A stretch of 64,000 nucleotides of DNA from an uncultured Hungatella sp. (GCA_910585435.1 CAJUEJ010000008.1:47952-111951), one strand, 5' to 3'. Positions 52,542 to 61,067 are shown, counted from the first letter of the stretch. Numbers and translations are program-made. Notes: generated by a model not told the origin, from the sequence alone.

Positions 52542-52568
52542 AAGACTACATTAAAGAGAGGTAGCCTT

Positions 52569-53174
52569 ATGGAGCATGGAGATTATCATAAAACACCATA
52601 TATAAACTATGGGCTGATTGCAGTAAACTTTGCATTTTTCCTTTATTTGGAGGCTGTTGGCTCCACGGAAGATACCTCAACCATGGTTCGTTATGGCGCT
52701 TTGTTTTTACCGGCAGTCCTGCAAAGAGGAGAGTACTGGAGACTTCTGACAGCCATGTTCATGCATTTTGGAATACAACATATTGTCAATAATATGTTGA
52801 TTCTGTTTGTCCTGGGAGACAACCTGGAACGGGCCTTGGGAAAAGTGAAATATTTGATCTTTTATTTGATTTGCGGGATTGGAGCCAACGGAATCTGTCT
52901 TTTAAAAAATGTTTTCAGTGAGGAACTCACAGTGTCTGCGGGAGCATCAGGGGCAATTTTTGGTGTTGTCGGCGGCCTTTTATATGTTGTGGCGGTCAAC
53001 CGGGGACGTTTGGAGGATTTAAATACCAGACAACTGGTTATAATGGTGCTTTTTTCCCTGTATGCTGGTTTTACGACAGTTGGAACCAATAATACGGCTC
53101 ATATATCAGGTTTGGTGATAGGAATTCTGACAGCGGTATTTTTATATCGAAAACCGGTAGTTTTGAATAAATAA
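52569..53174 (+). CDS. Rhomboid-family intramembrane serine protease
   Basis: A 201-residue six-helix membrane protein. The catalytic pair is visible: Ser in GASGAIFG (near residue 126) and His in NTAHISG (near residue 178). The L1-loop motif region is RLLTAMFMHFGIQHIVNNM. Substrate unknown. Start ATG follows AAAGAGAGGTAGCCTT. Confidence 0.9.
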   Translation: MEHGDYHKTPYINYGLIAVNFAFFLYLEAVGSTEDTSTMVRYGALFLPAVLQRGEYWRLLTAMFMHFGIQHIVNNMLILFVLGDNLERALGKVKYLIFYLICGIGANGICLLKNVFSEELTVSAGASGAIFGVVGGLLYVVAVNRGRLEDLNTRQLVIMVLFSLYAGFTTVGTNNTAHISGLVIGILTAVFLYRKPVVLNK

Positions 53175-53188
53175 GGAGGACAGAGACG

Positions 53189-53602
53189 ATGAAGGATGAT
53201 TGTATTTTCTGCAAAATTGCCAATGGTATGTTTCCTGCGGCAAAAATTTATGAAGATGAGGACTTTTGCGTTATTCTGGATCTGGGACCCGCATCAAAAG
53301 GCCATGCATTGATTCTGCCTAAAGAGCATTTTCAGGATGTGTGTGAACTGGACGGGAACGTGGCATCAAAAGTTCTCCCTTTAGCCGGAAGAATCGGGAA
53401 AGCCATGAAAGAGGGATTAGGCTGTGCCGGTTTTAATCTGGTTCAAAATAACGGCGAAGAAGCAGGACAAAGTGTGATGCACTTTCACATGCATATTATC
53501 CCCCGCTACAAAGGCGGCCCTAAAATGGTAGCCTGGGAACCTAAGACCCTTAATCAGGAAGAGGCGAAGGATATTGTTGAAGCAGTGAAGGCGAAGCTAT
53601 AG
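53189..53602 (+). CDS. HIT-family nucleotide hydrolase
   Basis: A 137-residue histidine-triad protein. CIFCKIANGMFPAAKIYED is the family N-terminus and HFHMHIIPRYKG contains the catalytic HxHxH-type triad. Likely hydrolyses AMP-lysine or similar nucleotide phosphoramidates. RBS AAGGAGGACAGAGACG. Short spacing to the rhomboid gene suggests one transcript. Confidence 0.93.
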   Translation: MKDDCIFCKIANGMFPAAKIYEDEDFCVILDLGPASKGHALILPKEHFQDVCELDGNVASKVLPLAGRIGKAMKEGLGCAGFNLVQNNGEEAGQSVMHFHMHIIPRYKGGPKMVAWEPKTLNQEEAKDIVEAVKAKL

Positions 53603-53633
53603 TTACAAAGCTATTTTAACTTAGGAGAATGCA

Positions 53634-54170
53634 ATGCAACAAGAGCAGAATGGTCTGTTGCAGGAATTGTATGAGGGATATCAGGGAGCACTTCGGTTTG
53701 TAGCACGTAAAAGCGGAATTCCGTATGAGGAGATAGACGATATTATCCAGGATACTTTTTATTCTTTTATCCGGGCCTACGGAGACAGGCTTTCGGAATG
53801 GAATGATGCACAGAGAAAAAGTGTATTGATGAAAATATTAAAGAACCGTTGCACCGATTATTTTAGACATAAGGGCCGATATCAAAGCGTTAGCATGGAT
53901 ACAGGAAACTTTGGAGAGGAATTTCAACTTCCTGACCAATGTATTGAGAAAGATGTTCTTGAACACGTGACAGACAGGGAAGATTTGAGGGCTATTCAGG
54001 AATGTATAAAAGAAATGAGGCCGGTCTGGCGCGACGTAGCCATCCTTCATTTTGTAGAAGGACGGCCAGTGGCGGAAGTTTGCGAAATCCTGAAAATTAA
54101 TGCACCAACCTGCAGAATGAGGCTTTCCAGAATCAGAAAGTACTTAAGAGAGAAGATTGGAAAAACGTAA
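53634..54170 (+). CDS. ECF-like sigma-70 family sigma factor
   Basis: A 178-residue protein with regions sigma-2 (YEEIDDIIQDTFYSFIRAYGD, then KNRCTDYFRHK) and sigma-4 (IKEMRPVWRDVAILHFVEG, VAEVCEILKINAPTCRMRLS). ECF sigma factors are usually encoded with their anti-sigma factor; the nearest candidate is the DUF4367 protein gene 1.2 kb downstream, with murG on the opposite strand in between. Confidence 0.87.
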   Translation: MQQEQNGLLQELYEGYQGALRFVARKSGIPYEEIDDIIQDTFYSFIRAYGDRLSEWNDAQRKSVLMKILKNRCTDYFRHKGRYQSVSMDTGNFGEEFQLPDQCIEKDVLEHVTDREDLRAIQECIKEMRPVWRDVAILHFVEGRPVAEVCEILKINAPTCRMRLSRIRKYLREKIGKT

Positions 54171-54176
54171 CACACT

Positions 54177-55241
54177 TTAAGGGATACAGTCTTCGATTAA
54201 ATCAATGATAGTGTCGACCGCATTAATCAGGTGGCTTTGCTCCATCTGGTGAATGAAGGAACTGCGGTTTTTATAGGTCTCGGATATAGCCTGGTAAAGG
54301 GTATCTTCTGTCATGGCCTCCTCTTCCAATAACGTACTAAAGCCCTGCTTGGCAAAAGAAGAAGCATTTAGGATCTGATCCCCCCGACTGGCTGCAGCAG
54401 ACAATGGAATCAGGATGTTAGGCTTGTGTAAAGCCAGAATTTCACAGATGGAATTTGCTCCTGCTCTGGATATAACCAGGTCAGCAGCAGCAAACAGATG
54501 CTTTAAAGGGGCATCCACATACTCGTATTGTACATACCTGGCGGTGCCAATCAGAGCTTCATCCAGATGATCTTTCCCGCAGATATGTACTACCTGATAA
54601 TCAGGCAGCAGCCGTGGAAGCAGCGAGCGAACAGCCTGGTTGACAATTACGGAACCAAGACTTCCACCGATTACCAGAATGACCGGCTTTTCGGCAGAGA
54701 GATGAGCATACTGCAGGCCTGCCAGACGATCGCCTTTTAACAATTCTGCACGGATGGGAGAACCGGTTAATACGGCTTTGTCCTTGGGGAGATACTGCAA
54801 TGTCTCTGGAAAATTACAGCAAACCTTCTTCGCAGAGGGGATACATAATTTGTTAGCCAGACCAGGAGTCATATCTGATTCATGAATAATGGTCGGAATA
54901 TGGCGGTGCCTGGCCGCCATGACGACTGGTACGGCTACAAAACCGCCTTTAGAAAAGATAACATCCGGTTTAAATTCCTTTAACAGTTTACATGCTTCTT
55001 CATAGCCTTTTATCACACGGAAGGGGTCAGAGAAATTTTTCAGGTCAAAGTAACGGCGAAGCTTTCCCGACGAAATACCGCTATAAGGAATACCGGCATC
55101 CTCGATCAGCTTTTTTTCCATTCCCTGGTAGGAGCCGATATAGCGAATCTCATATCCCCTTTCCCGCAAAGAAGGAATTAAAGCCAGATTTGGTGTCACA
55201 TGGCCAGCAGTCCCACCGCCGGTCAGAATAATTTTTTTCAT
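54177..55241 (-). CDS. murG: UDP-GlcNAc transferase MurG
   Basis: Makes lipid II from lipid I on the inner face of the membrane. 354 residues; N-terminal GGGTAGHVTPNLAL, UDP-GlcNAc region VIGGSLGSVIVNQA and the C-terminal SRAGANSICEILAL are all present. ATG 55241 follows TGGAGGCACATTAT. It stands alone, away from any mraY-murD-ftsW cluster, and converges with the sigma factor gene with only six bases between stops. Confidence 0.95.
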   Translation of the reverse strand: MKKIILTGGGTAGHVTPNLALIPSLRERGYEIRYIGSYQGMEKKLIEDAGIPYSGISSGKLRRYFDLKNFSDPFRVIKGYEEACKLLKEFKPDVIFSKGGFVAVPVVMAARHRHIPTIIHESDMTPGLANKLCIPSAKKVCCNFPETLQYLPKDKAVLTGSPIRAELLKGDRLAGLQYAHLSAEKPVILVIGGSLGSVIVNQAVRSLLPRLLPDYQVVHICGKDHLDEALIGTARYVQYEYVDAPLKHLFAAADLVISRAGANSICEILALHKPNILIPLSAAASRGDQILNASSFAKQGFSTLLEEEAMTEDTLYQAISETYKNRSSFIHQMEQSHLINAVDTIIDLIEDCIP

Positions 55242-55274
55242 ATAATGTGCCTCCATAATCAAAACCCTTTACTA

Positions 55275-55305
55275 ATTATACTAAACAATCGCCCAAAAAA
55301 GTCAA
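55275..55305 (-). promoter_or_regulatory. Promoter of murG
   Basis: On the minus strand TTGACT, 19 bases, TATAAT; TAGTAT two bases earlier would give a 16-base spacing. Confidence 0.45.
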
Positions 55306-55349
55306 CCCTAAAACAATAGGAAATCAAAGGAATTAAAAGAGGTATCCAA

Positions 55350-56150
55350 GTGAGAAAAGAAGGTTTAAGTCAGAATGACAAAAATCAGCTAGATGATAAT
55401 TTCATAAAGCACAAACTGGAAGAAGCCTTCGGATACAGCGAACAGCAGCTTGTGGAAGAATTCGACCGCGCAGCCGCCCTATCCGCCCAACACCCTGACC
55501 CCCGCCTGAAACCCCCCGAGGACGAATTCCAGAAAATCATGGAACGGGTAGAAAAGGACAAGAAGGCCAAGCGGAAGGTAGTCCGGCTGAAAAGGATTTT
55601 AAAGCCAATGCTGGTGGCCGCTCTGCTTGGAGGGGTGATCCTGGGGAGCGGGATTGGGGTGAATGGGTTAGAAGGGGTGGATTATAAAACTAAGGAACGA
55701 AAAGCTGGCGATGTAATAATTAGCAATATGGAGAATATAGACGAAGAAAATAAGGCTGAGAATGTTTATAAAGAGATTGAAGACAATATTGGTATTTCAG
55801 CGATGGAACTTTATTATATTCCAAAGGGAATGTTTTTTAAAGAGGCACTTTTAAATGATTATAGAGCAAGATTAGAATTCATATACGAAGAAAATCATTT
55901 ATATTTTCATCAAATATTATGGAACTTAAGTGATTCTGCTAACTATAAGTCTGATAGGAAACTGTATCGAGAAATATATAATAGATATCTTGACTGTGAT
56001 ATTCCTGTTTATAAAAATGAATTAAATGGTGAGGAACCAGAGTTTAGCGCACAATTTATAGATGGCGATGCATATTATTATTTACTTGGAATTATAGACG
56101 AGGATGAGTTCATTAAAATAGTAGAACATATAAAATACTATGAAAATTAA
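55350..56150 (+). CDS. DUF4367-type anti-sigma-like membrane protein, mosaic composition
   Basis: A 266-residue protein with a cytoplasmic helical N-terminus (residues 1-80), one membrane helix (PMLVAALLGGVILGSGIGV) and an external DUF4367-like domain (GISAMELYYIPKGMFFKEAL...DEDEFIKIVEHI). DUF4367 domains occur in anti-sigma factors and stress sensors, so it may control the sigma factor encoded upstream beyond murG. The first 330 bases are G+C-rich like the neighbourhood, while everything after about 55680 is strongly AT-rich, as is the next gene. The change occurs just after the membrane helix. GTG start behind AAGAGGTATCCAA. Confidence 0.72.
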   Translation: MRKEGLSQNDKNQLDDNFIKHKLEEAFGYSEQQLVEEFDRAAALSAQHPDPRLKPPEDEFQKIMERVEKDKKAKRKVVRLKRILKPMLVAALLGGVILGSGIGVNGLEGVDYKTKERKAGDVIISNMENIDEENKAENVYKEIEDNIGISAMELYYIPKGMFFKEALLNDYRARLEFIYEENHLYFHQILWNLSDSANYKSDRKLYREIYNRYLDCDIPVYKNELNGEEPEFSAQFIDGDAYYYLLGIIDEDEFIKIVEHIKYYEN

Positions 56151-56201
56151 GTTATATTTCTCTAAAGATTACGTTTTGTATAATTAAAGGAGGAATATTA
56201 T

Positions 56202-56741
56202 ATGAAAAATAAAATTAAACAGTTAGTTGCAGTGTCAGTTGTATTATCTTGTTTATTCAGTGGAACAGTGTTTGCACGAGATATTCCAAAATACAATGAG
56301 GCAAAGAATACTTATGTTGACTCTGAGCTATTACCAGAAGCAGAACAAGAAGCACATGATATTATTCAAGGGATAGGTAAAAGTACTGCTATGGGAGCAG
56401 CTATATCTTCCATAAGAAATGGTGGTCAAGGTATAATAAAGATATGGGCAGAAACTGATATGTTTAAACCAGTAGATTGGGCGTGCTTGACTGTTTACTT
56501 GGAACAGTGGGATGAGAAAACAAGCTCTTGGCAGATAGTGGCAGAATATGAAAAGGAGTTCTTGCCAGAAGATGAGGAAGATGGAGAATTAACTTCGGTT
56601 ATGCTAGACCTAGCATTTCCGGGTCAGCCGATGGGATATTATTATCGGGCGAGAGTAATGCATGAATTGGAATTTGACGGTGACTGGTATGAAATTCGGG
56701 TAACAAAGACTGAAGGCATTTTAATGGAATATGTGCCGTAA
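56202..56741 (+). CDS. Secreted DUF6147-family protein
   Basis: A 179-residue protein with an N-terminal signal peptide (LVAVSVVLSCLFSGTVFA) and a small beta-rich domain (LTVYLEQWDEKTSSWQIVAEY, MGYYYRARVMHE) matching the DUF6147 pattern of Lachnospiraceae. Function unknown; secreted. AT-rich, with TAAAGGAGGAATATTAT before the ATG. Follows the DUF4367 gene by 51 bases and may share its transcript. Confidence 0.75.
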   Translation: MKNKIKQLVAVSVVLSCLFSGTVFARDIPKYNEAKNTYVDSELLPEAEQEAHDIIQGIGKSTAMGAAISSIRNGGQGIIKIWAETDMFKPVDWACLTVYLEQWDEKTSSWQIVAEYEKEFLPEDEEDGELTSVMLDLAFPGQPMGYYYRARVMHELEFDGDWYEIRVTKTEGILMEYVP

Positions 56742-56843
56742 ATAAGAACATCTATAGACTTTGTATATTAAAAGTTCTGCATAAAGAATAAAATTATATG
56801 AAATAGGGGGCTATTGGGAAATAGCGATTTTACCCCTGATGGT

Positions 56844-56915
56844 AAGAAGGAGACTGTCCCTTAGAAATTCAGGCTTTTTCAAATCCCTGGATTTTTATCG
56901 GACTGTCTCCTTCTT
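56844..56915. repeat. Inverted repeat, possible IS end
   Basis: AAGAAGGAGACTGTCC (56844-56859) and GGACTGTCTCCTTCTT (56900-56915) are inverted copies with one mismatch, 40 bases apart, followed by TTAG. It lies 63 bases from the 3' end of a transposase remnant and may be that element's terminal region, or a terminator for the DUF6147 gene. Confidence 0.5.
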
Positions 56916-56978
56916 TTAGTAGCCGCTGTTTTAGGGCGCAAAAACCCCTTGTTTGGATTTCCGCAAGTACTCCTTTGG

Positions 56979-57200
56979 CTACGCTGCTTTCTTTTCCTTT
57001 TTTCCTTCATATTTTTCGATCTCATGATGTAGAAATCGATGGTATTTCATGATGTTCCTGCTGATCCCATTCAGCATAAACTCTTTATATACTTTCTCCG
57101 CTGACTGATAGTTGAACCTCTGGAAGTCCTCATTTTCTTTTATGTCCCCAAAATGTCCTTCCGTCAAGTTATAAAAACTTAAAGGATGATTATCTGTCAT
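56979..57200 (-). pseudogene. IS1182-type transposase, C-terminal fragment
   Basis: A 73-codon frame with the C-terminal signature of IS1182-like transposases: TEGHFGDIKENEDFQRFNYQ, KVYKEFMLNGISRNIMKYH. The DDE catalytic core that should precede it is absent; the adjoining sequence belongs to a different gene remnant. Non-functional. Confidence 0.65.
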
Positions 57201-57261
57201 TGGTGATAACGGTTATTGACATATTGAATGGTGCTGCTTATTTGTTTGAAAAAGAGCTGGT

Positions 57262-57564
57262 AGCTATAAGGACGATAATGATCCAATAGGAAAGTTGATA
57301 CATGATTTTAGATGTATAAGTTCTGTTGATATGTTCTATCCGGAATTGGCAAAGCAAGTGAGATATTTTAAGGAGACGGAGGGAGGCCGGGAGATTGTGT
57401 GCCAGATATTTGAAGAGTTAGCGGAGAAAAGGGTTACGAAGGAGAAGAAGGCTTTTGCCCGCCGCCTCATCGCAAGAGGAAAGCAGACACTGGAAGAAAT
57501 AGCGGAAGATACGGATCTGCCTCTTGAAGAGATAAAAACACTGGCAGGGATGCAGTTGGCATAG
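57262..57564 (+). pseudogene. C-terminal fragment of an Rpn-family (PD-(D/E)XK) protein
   Basis: The frame reads YKDDNDPIGKLIHDFRC, then SVDMFYPELAKQVRYFKE and an HTH-like tail (ARGKQTLEEIAEDTDLPLEE). That is the C-terminus of Rpn/transposase-like nuclease proteins. The catalytic N-terminal domain is missing: upstream the frame is closed, and the sequence abuts the IS1182 fragment. A start at TTG 57295 would give 89 residues, but nothing suggests that it is functional. Confidence 0.6.
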
Positions 57565-57568
57565 AAAT

Positions 57569-57606
57569 CTCGGAAGCCTTGAGTTTACTGTGGTTCCGAG
57601 GTTTTT
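57569..57606 (+). terminator. Terminator after the Rpn fragment
   Basis: CTCGGAA and TTCCGAG pair around an 18-base loop, followed by GTTTTTCT. Confidence 0.6.
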
Positions 57607-57757
57607 CTATCTTCAAAAGTTTCATCTGTGTTCCATTTTAAGCCCAAAAGCGGAGTGACTAACCGGGGAGTGAACGGTAACTATTCTTTCTTTTCTGTGG
57701 AAGGACTGCTGGACATCTGATTGTGTTTCGACTGCCAGATAGGTATAATATGAATAA

Positions 57758-58482
57758 GGAAAGGAAGATGCGTATGTAGAAAAAGTGGAGATTTTACCCT
57801 CGGAGGGTTATCTGACGGAAAATGAAACAATGGACGGCAGCAAAGAAATAGAGGAACAGGTTTCGAATTTCCTAATTCGGATAGGGAGTGAAATATATCT
57901 TTTGGAATGCCAATGCCAAGATTTTCAATTATTTATGTCAAGAGGACGGATCGGACGCCGAAAACTACAACGATTACCTTTACCTTTCCAGACGGACAGA
58001 CGGTGGATTATAAATCGGACAATATAATTTTGGCGGATTTTACAAAGGAAAAGATTATTGAAAAAAGGCTGTTTTCTTACATCCCGTTTTATATTGTAAG
58101 GTACGAGAAAGAAATTGTATCAGAGGGCAATATTGAAAAAGTGGTAGAGGAGCTGACATATTTCAGGGATGAAATGGTGCGTCTGCACCAGGAGGGCGAA
58201 TTGTCAGATGATGAGCTAATAGACCTGAAAGGATTTGTCAATACTATCATTACACATATCACAAATGGCAATAAAAATGAAGAAAGGCTGGTGAATATTA
58301 TGGGTGGAACTGTTATTGAAACGGAATCTGATAAGATTAAGATACGGACGATTATTGAAATGGGGCAGGAAGTGGGGCTTGATGATTCAGAAATTTTGAA
58401 AAAGCTGCAGGAAAAAATCATTGGGCTGCCTTTAAAGCGGGCACAGGCGTATTTAGAACAGTATGGAAAGCAGCTTGTATAA
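57758..58482 (+). pseudogene. Frameshifted Rpn-related hypothetical gene
   Basis: Two frames cover one protein. The first (57785 onward, open from 57758) reads EILPSEGYLTENETMDGSKE then IGSEIYLLECQCQ, the start of a PD-(D/E)XK-like domain. The second (from 57907) continues SIIYVKRTDRTPKTTTITFT, IPFYIVRYEKEI and a long helical tail to 58482. In relatives a stretch of about 35-40 residues separates ECQ from the xxxYVK segment; here they abut in different frames, so a deletion with frameshift has occurred. The second frame is 191 codons and could be translated alone, but lacks the catalytic part. Confidence 0.6.
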
Positions 58483-58533
58483 GGTAATGAATTTGATATA
58501 ACAATAAAAAGTTTTTAAGCAGAGGGAAGCTCA

Positions 58534-58653
58534 ATGTTGAAAAAACCAATGACAGCGGAAGAACTGTTTGACAAGATTAAGAGTATCCTGAAAGAAAAGG
58601 ACAAACTGCCGGACATTTTGGTTTATGGACTGAGGGCTTACAGTGAAAGCTGA
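58534..58653 (+). CDS. Small protein downstream of the Rpn-related remnant, unknown
   Basis: A 39-codon frame starting MLKKPMTAEELFDKIKS and ending RAYSES, preceded by AGAGGGAAGCTCA, a fair ribosome-binding site. Charged and helical. Its position right behind the Rpn-related remnant suggests it was part of the same unit; it might itself be a remnant. No family recognised. Confidence 0.4.
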   Translation: MLKKPMTAEELFDKIKSILKEKDKLPDILVYGLRAYSES

Positions 58654-58711
58654 TAAAAGCGCATAAGCAGAGTCATAGAGTTGGGAATATAAAAAATAGG
58701 TTACTATGACA

Positions 58712-58754
58712 CAAAAACACACGGACAGAATTCATCCTGCGATTCTGCCCGTGT
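58712..58754 (-). terminator. Minus-strand terminator
   Basis: On the minus strand ACACGGGCAGAAT pairs with ATTCTGTCCGTGT (one G-U) and is followed by GTTTTTGTG. It lies after the AAA ATPase gene; by its position outside the direct repeat it may originally have served the gene at 60336-61067. Confidence 0.7.
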
Positions 58755-58782
58755 ATAGTATGTTTGTACCTACATTTCAATA

Positions 58783-58797
58783 ACCAAGTCAAGCCAT
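58783..58797. repeat. 15-bp direct repeat, left copy
   Basis: ACCAAGTCAAGCCAT, identical to 60330-60344. Together they bound the segment holding the AAA ATPase gene and the intron remnant. Confidence 0.75.
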
Positions 58798-58890
58798 ATA
58801 CTGAAGCAGAATATCAATATGTCCATTGTCCTCTAAAACTCTATGCGCTATGCCGCTTGCAGTAGTACAATCAGTAGATATAAGTGTTAT

Positions 58891-60090
58891 TTAGTATTCA
58901 TGGCTCAGCAGAAAATCTGCCAAGTGTACGATCTTTACACCATTGACATTTCCTGCGGCCAGTTCGTCCAACGTCACCACATATTTAGGGTAGTGATCTT
59001 TGATTTCAAGGAGATTGGCAATCTCACGATCAGATTCCTCCGGTAGCCTCCGGCATACTTGAACATAGATACGTTCGTCGCGCTGCACCGCCACAAAATC
59101 AATTTCTTTCGTTTCGTTTTTTCCGATATAGACCTCATAGCCTCGACGCAGCAGCTCAAAATACACGATGTTCTCCAGCATAGCAGCAACTGACGTTGGA
59201 TTAAACCCCATGATGCAGTATTTTAGGGAAGCATCGGCCAGATAGAATTTTTCTTGTGTTTTCAGCACAGATTTTCCCTGCAGATCATATCTCTGGCAAC
59301 GATAGACAATAAACGCCTTTTCCAACCAATTCAAATAGTTATAAACCGCTTCAACAGACAGAGCTCGTCCTTCGCTTTTCAAAAACTTCGCAATGGAATT
59401 AGCTGAAAAGGTCTTTCCCACATTTTCAATGATATATTTGACAACGCGGTTGAACAGATCAAAGTTCATAATATTGTGCCGCTTTGTAATATCATTGGTA
59501 ATGACAGAATTGTAAATTCCTTCCACGATCTGATAAGCAGAACGCTCATCAAAATTTCTGAGCGCTACAATCGGGAATCCACCTAACCTAAGGTACTCGT
59601 TTAATAACTCCTTTGTGGAACGAGAATCTGATTTTTTGAATTCCAAGTATTCTGAAAAGGACAAGGTATAAACAGGAATGGAGATATAGCGTCCTGTCAA
59701 ATATGTGGAGATCTCGCTTGACATCAGCTTGGAGTTGGAGCCTGTCACATAAATATCGGTATTGGCGTTTTCAAACAGGCTATTGACAGCCTTTTCCCAC
59801 CCGTTAACCTCTTGCACTTCATCCAACAGAAGGTAATAACGCTCATCGTCTGCCATTTGATTTTTGATTCCATTATACATATCCTTGCTGGTCATTCCAT
59901 CGTCAAAATCTTCTGATGTATAGCGCATGCTGATAATGTGATCTGCTGCGGTTCCGCTTTGCAACAAATCCTCTTGAAGCAAGTCCAAAATTGTTGATTT
60001 TCCGCATCGACGAATTCCTGCCAGTATCTTAACAAGAGGAACATCTCGGTAAGTTTTTAGCGTATTCATATATTGTGCTCGAATAATCAT
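58891..60090 (-). CDS. AAA-family ATPase with DUF4143 domain
   Basis: A 399-residue protein. The N-terminal AAA_14 ATPase has P-loop ILAGIRRCGKSTILD (residues 20-34) and Walker B YYLLLDEVQEV, followed by the sensor segment IYVTGSNSKLM. The C-terminal DUF4143 region includes LENIVYFELLRRGYEVYIGK and KEIDFVAVQ, a nuclease-like ExD motif. Such ATPases are widespread, often acquired, and of unproven role. ATG 60090 follows GGGAGGCGAACGAT; an upstream ATG at 60162 has no site. It has its own promoter and lies inside the direct-repeat-bounded segment. Confidence 0.88.
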   Translation of the reverse strand: MIIRAQYMNTLKTYRDVPLVKILAGIRRCGKSTILDLLQEDLLQSGTAADHIISMRYTSEDFDDGMTSKDMYNGIKNQMADDERYYLLLDEVQEVNGWEKAVNSLFENANTDIYVTGSNSKLMSSEISTYLTGRYISIPVYTLSFSEYLEFKKSDSRSTKELLNEYLRLGGFPIVALRNFDERSAYQIVEGIYNSVITNDITKRHNIMNFDLFNRVVKYIIENVGKTFSANSIAKFLKSEGRALSVEAVYNYLNWLEKAFIVYRCQRYDLQGKSVLKTQEKFYLADASLKYCIMGFNPTSVAAMLENIVYFELLRRGYEVYIGKNETKEIDFVAVQRDERIYVQVCRRLPEESDREIANLLEIKDHYPKYVVTLDELAAGNVNGVKIVHLADFLLSHEY

Positions 60091-60117
60091 ATCGTTCGCC
60101 TCCCCATCCATACTAAT

Positions 60118-60146
60118 AGTATAGCCAAAAATGCTTGGATATTCAA
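60118..60146 (-). promoter_or_regulatory. Promoter of the AAA ATPase gene
   Basis: On the minus strand TTGAAT, 17 bases, TATACT, 28 bases before the start codon. Confidence 0.6.
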
Positions 60147-60219
60147 TGGCTTTTACTTGCAATCCCCATTGCCGTTTTTTCGGTACTTTCCACTGTTTCC
60201 AGATAATGATTCTGAGTCA

Positions 60220-60330
60220 ATGACAAAAGAAAGACTGATAAACAGTGGCTTTTATGATTTAGCCACAGCCTACCAGTCAGTGCACATCAACTATTGAAAC
60301 CGCCGTGTACCGAACGGACGCACGGTGATA
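60220..60330 (+). pseudogene. Group II intron 3' fragment (maturase C-terminus and domain V-like hairpin)
   Basis: A plus-strand frame ends with GFYDLATAYQSVH followed by a stop at 60297, which resembles the C-terminus of group II intron maturases. Immediately after it, CCGCCGTGTACCGAACGG and ACGCACGGTG resemble the domain V region that follows the maturase in bacterial introns. The rest of the intron is absent on both sides. Confidence 0.5.
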
Positions 60331-60344
60331 CCAAGTCAAGCCAT
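60330..60344. repeat. 15-bp direct repeat, right copy
   Basis: ACCAAGTCAAGCCAT; read on the minus strand it contains the last codons and stop of the 60336-61067 gene (ATGGCTTGACTTGGT). Confidence 0.75.
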
Positions 60345-61067
60345 CACATCAATTCCGCCGAAATCTGCCATAGCCCCGGCATCCATTCCCATACTTCCCA
60401 TATCTCCCATCATAGCTGCATCCAGGGAAGTGCCTCCCTGCATAGCGCCCATCAGACCGGAGACAACCTCCTGGGTACTGTCTTTTCCGTCCTGAGCCAT
60501 CTCTTTCAGCGCATAATTACGCTCTTCTTTACGTCGCTTGCTTCTGCGGGTCTTCAGCTCATTCCGAAGAAGCTCTTCCTTCTGTGAATCATTGGCCTTC
60601 TGAGCCCTTCTTCGCCGCAGCTCCAGCTGCTCCTCTTTGCCCAGATGTTTTAACTTTTTGTTGATTTTCTTAATCAGCTTCTCCATCCGTTTAATCATCT
60701 GTGCAATTTTCTTCTGCTCTTTCCCCTCGCTGGCAGTAGCAGTCATTTTCAGATTCAGCAAGGCACGGCTTGCTTTAGACAATACCTGCTGGACATCCAT
60801 CCTTGTCTCGGCCCTGGCTAATTCAGACGCAAGCTGCCCCACAGAGTCGTTGGGCTTAGAGGACTTCATCTTGAAATCATCAGACCCTTCATCTTTTTTG
60901 CTTTTAAGAGACTCTAATGAAGCAAGGAAAGTATCAGTATCTTCATCCTTTCCCATCAAATCGTCAATCGTTTTTTCCTCGTCCTTTTCAACAGCATCAT
61001 CTGGCAGGGCGGCCGCATATCTCGTGTTATTGGCAGCCATTCGCCAATTTTGTGATGTAACTTTCAT
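60336..61067 (-). CDS. Unknown charged coiled-coil protein
   Basis: A 243-residue protein without signal peptide or membrane helix. The N-terminal third is acidic with a NWRMAANNTRYAAALPDD opening; residues 110-190 are highly basic and predicted helical (KKIAQMIKRMEKLIKKINKK, RRRRAQKANDSQKEELLRNE); the C-terminus is Met/Gly/Ala-rich (MMGDMGSMGMDAGAMADFGG). I do not recognise a domain. The ATG follows AAGGGGGCTTATTT. Its stop codon lies inside the right copy of the 15-bp direct repeat. Confidence 0.75.
   Translation of the reverse strand: MKVTSQNWRMAANNTRYAAALPDDAVEKDEEKTIDDLMGKDEDTDTFLASLESLKSKKDEGSDDFKMKSSKPNDSVGQLASELARAETRMDVQQVLSKASRALLNLKMTATASEGKEQKKIAQMIKRMEKLIKKINKKLKHLGKEEQLELRRRRAQKANDSQKEELLRNELKTRRSKRRKEERNYALKEMAQDGKDSTQEVVSGLMGAMQGGTSLDAAMMGDMGSMGMDAGAMADFGGIDVMA

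Noticed and set aside
58891..60090. Defence-system component
   Set aside because: DUF4143 ATPases are widespread and no partner defence genes lie beside it, so the claim cannot be supported here.
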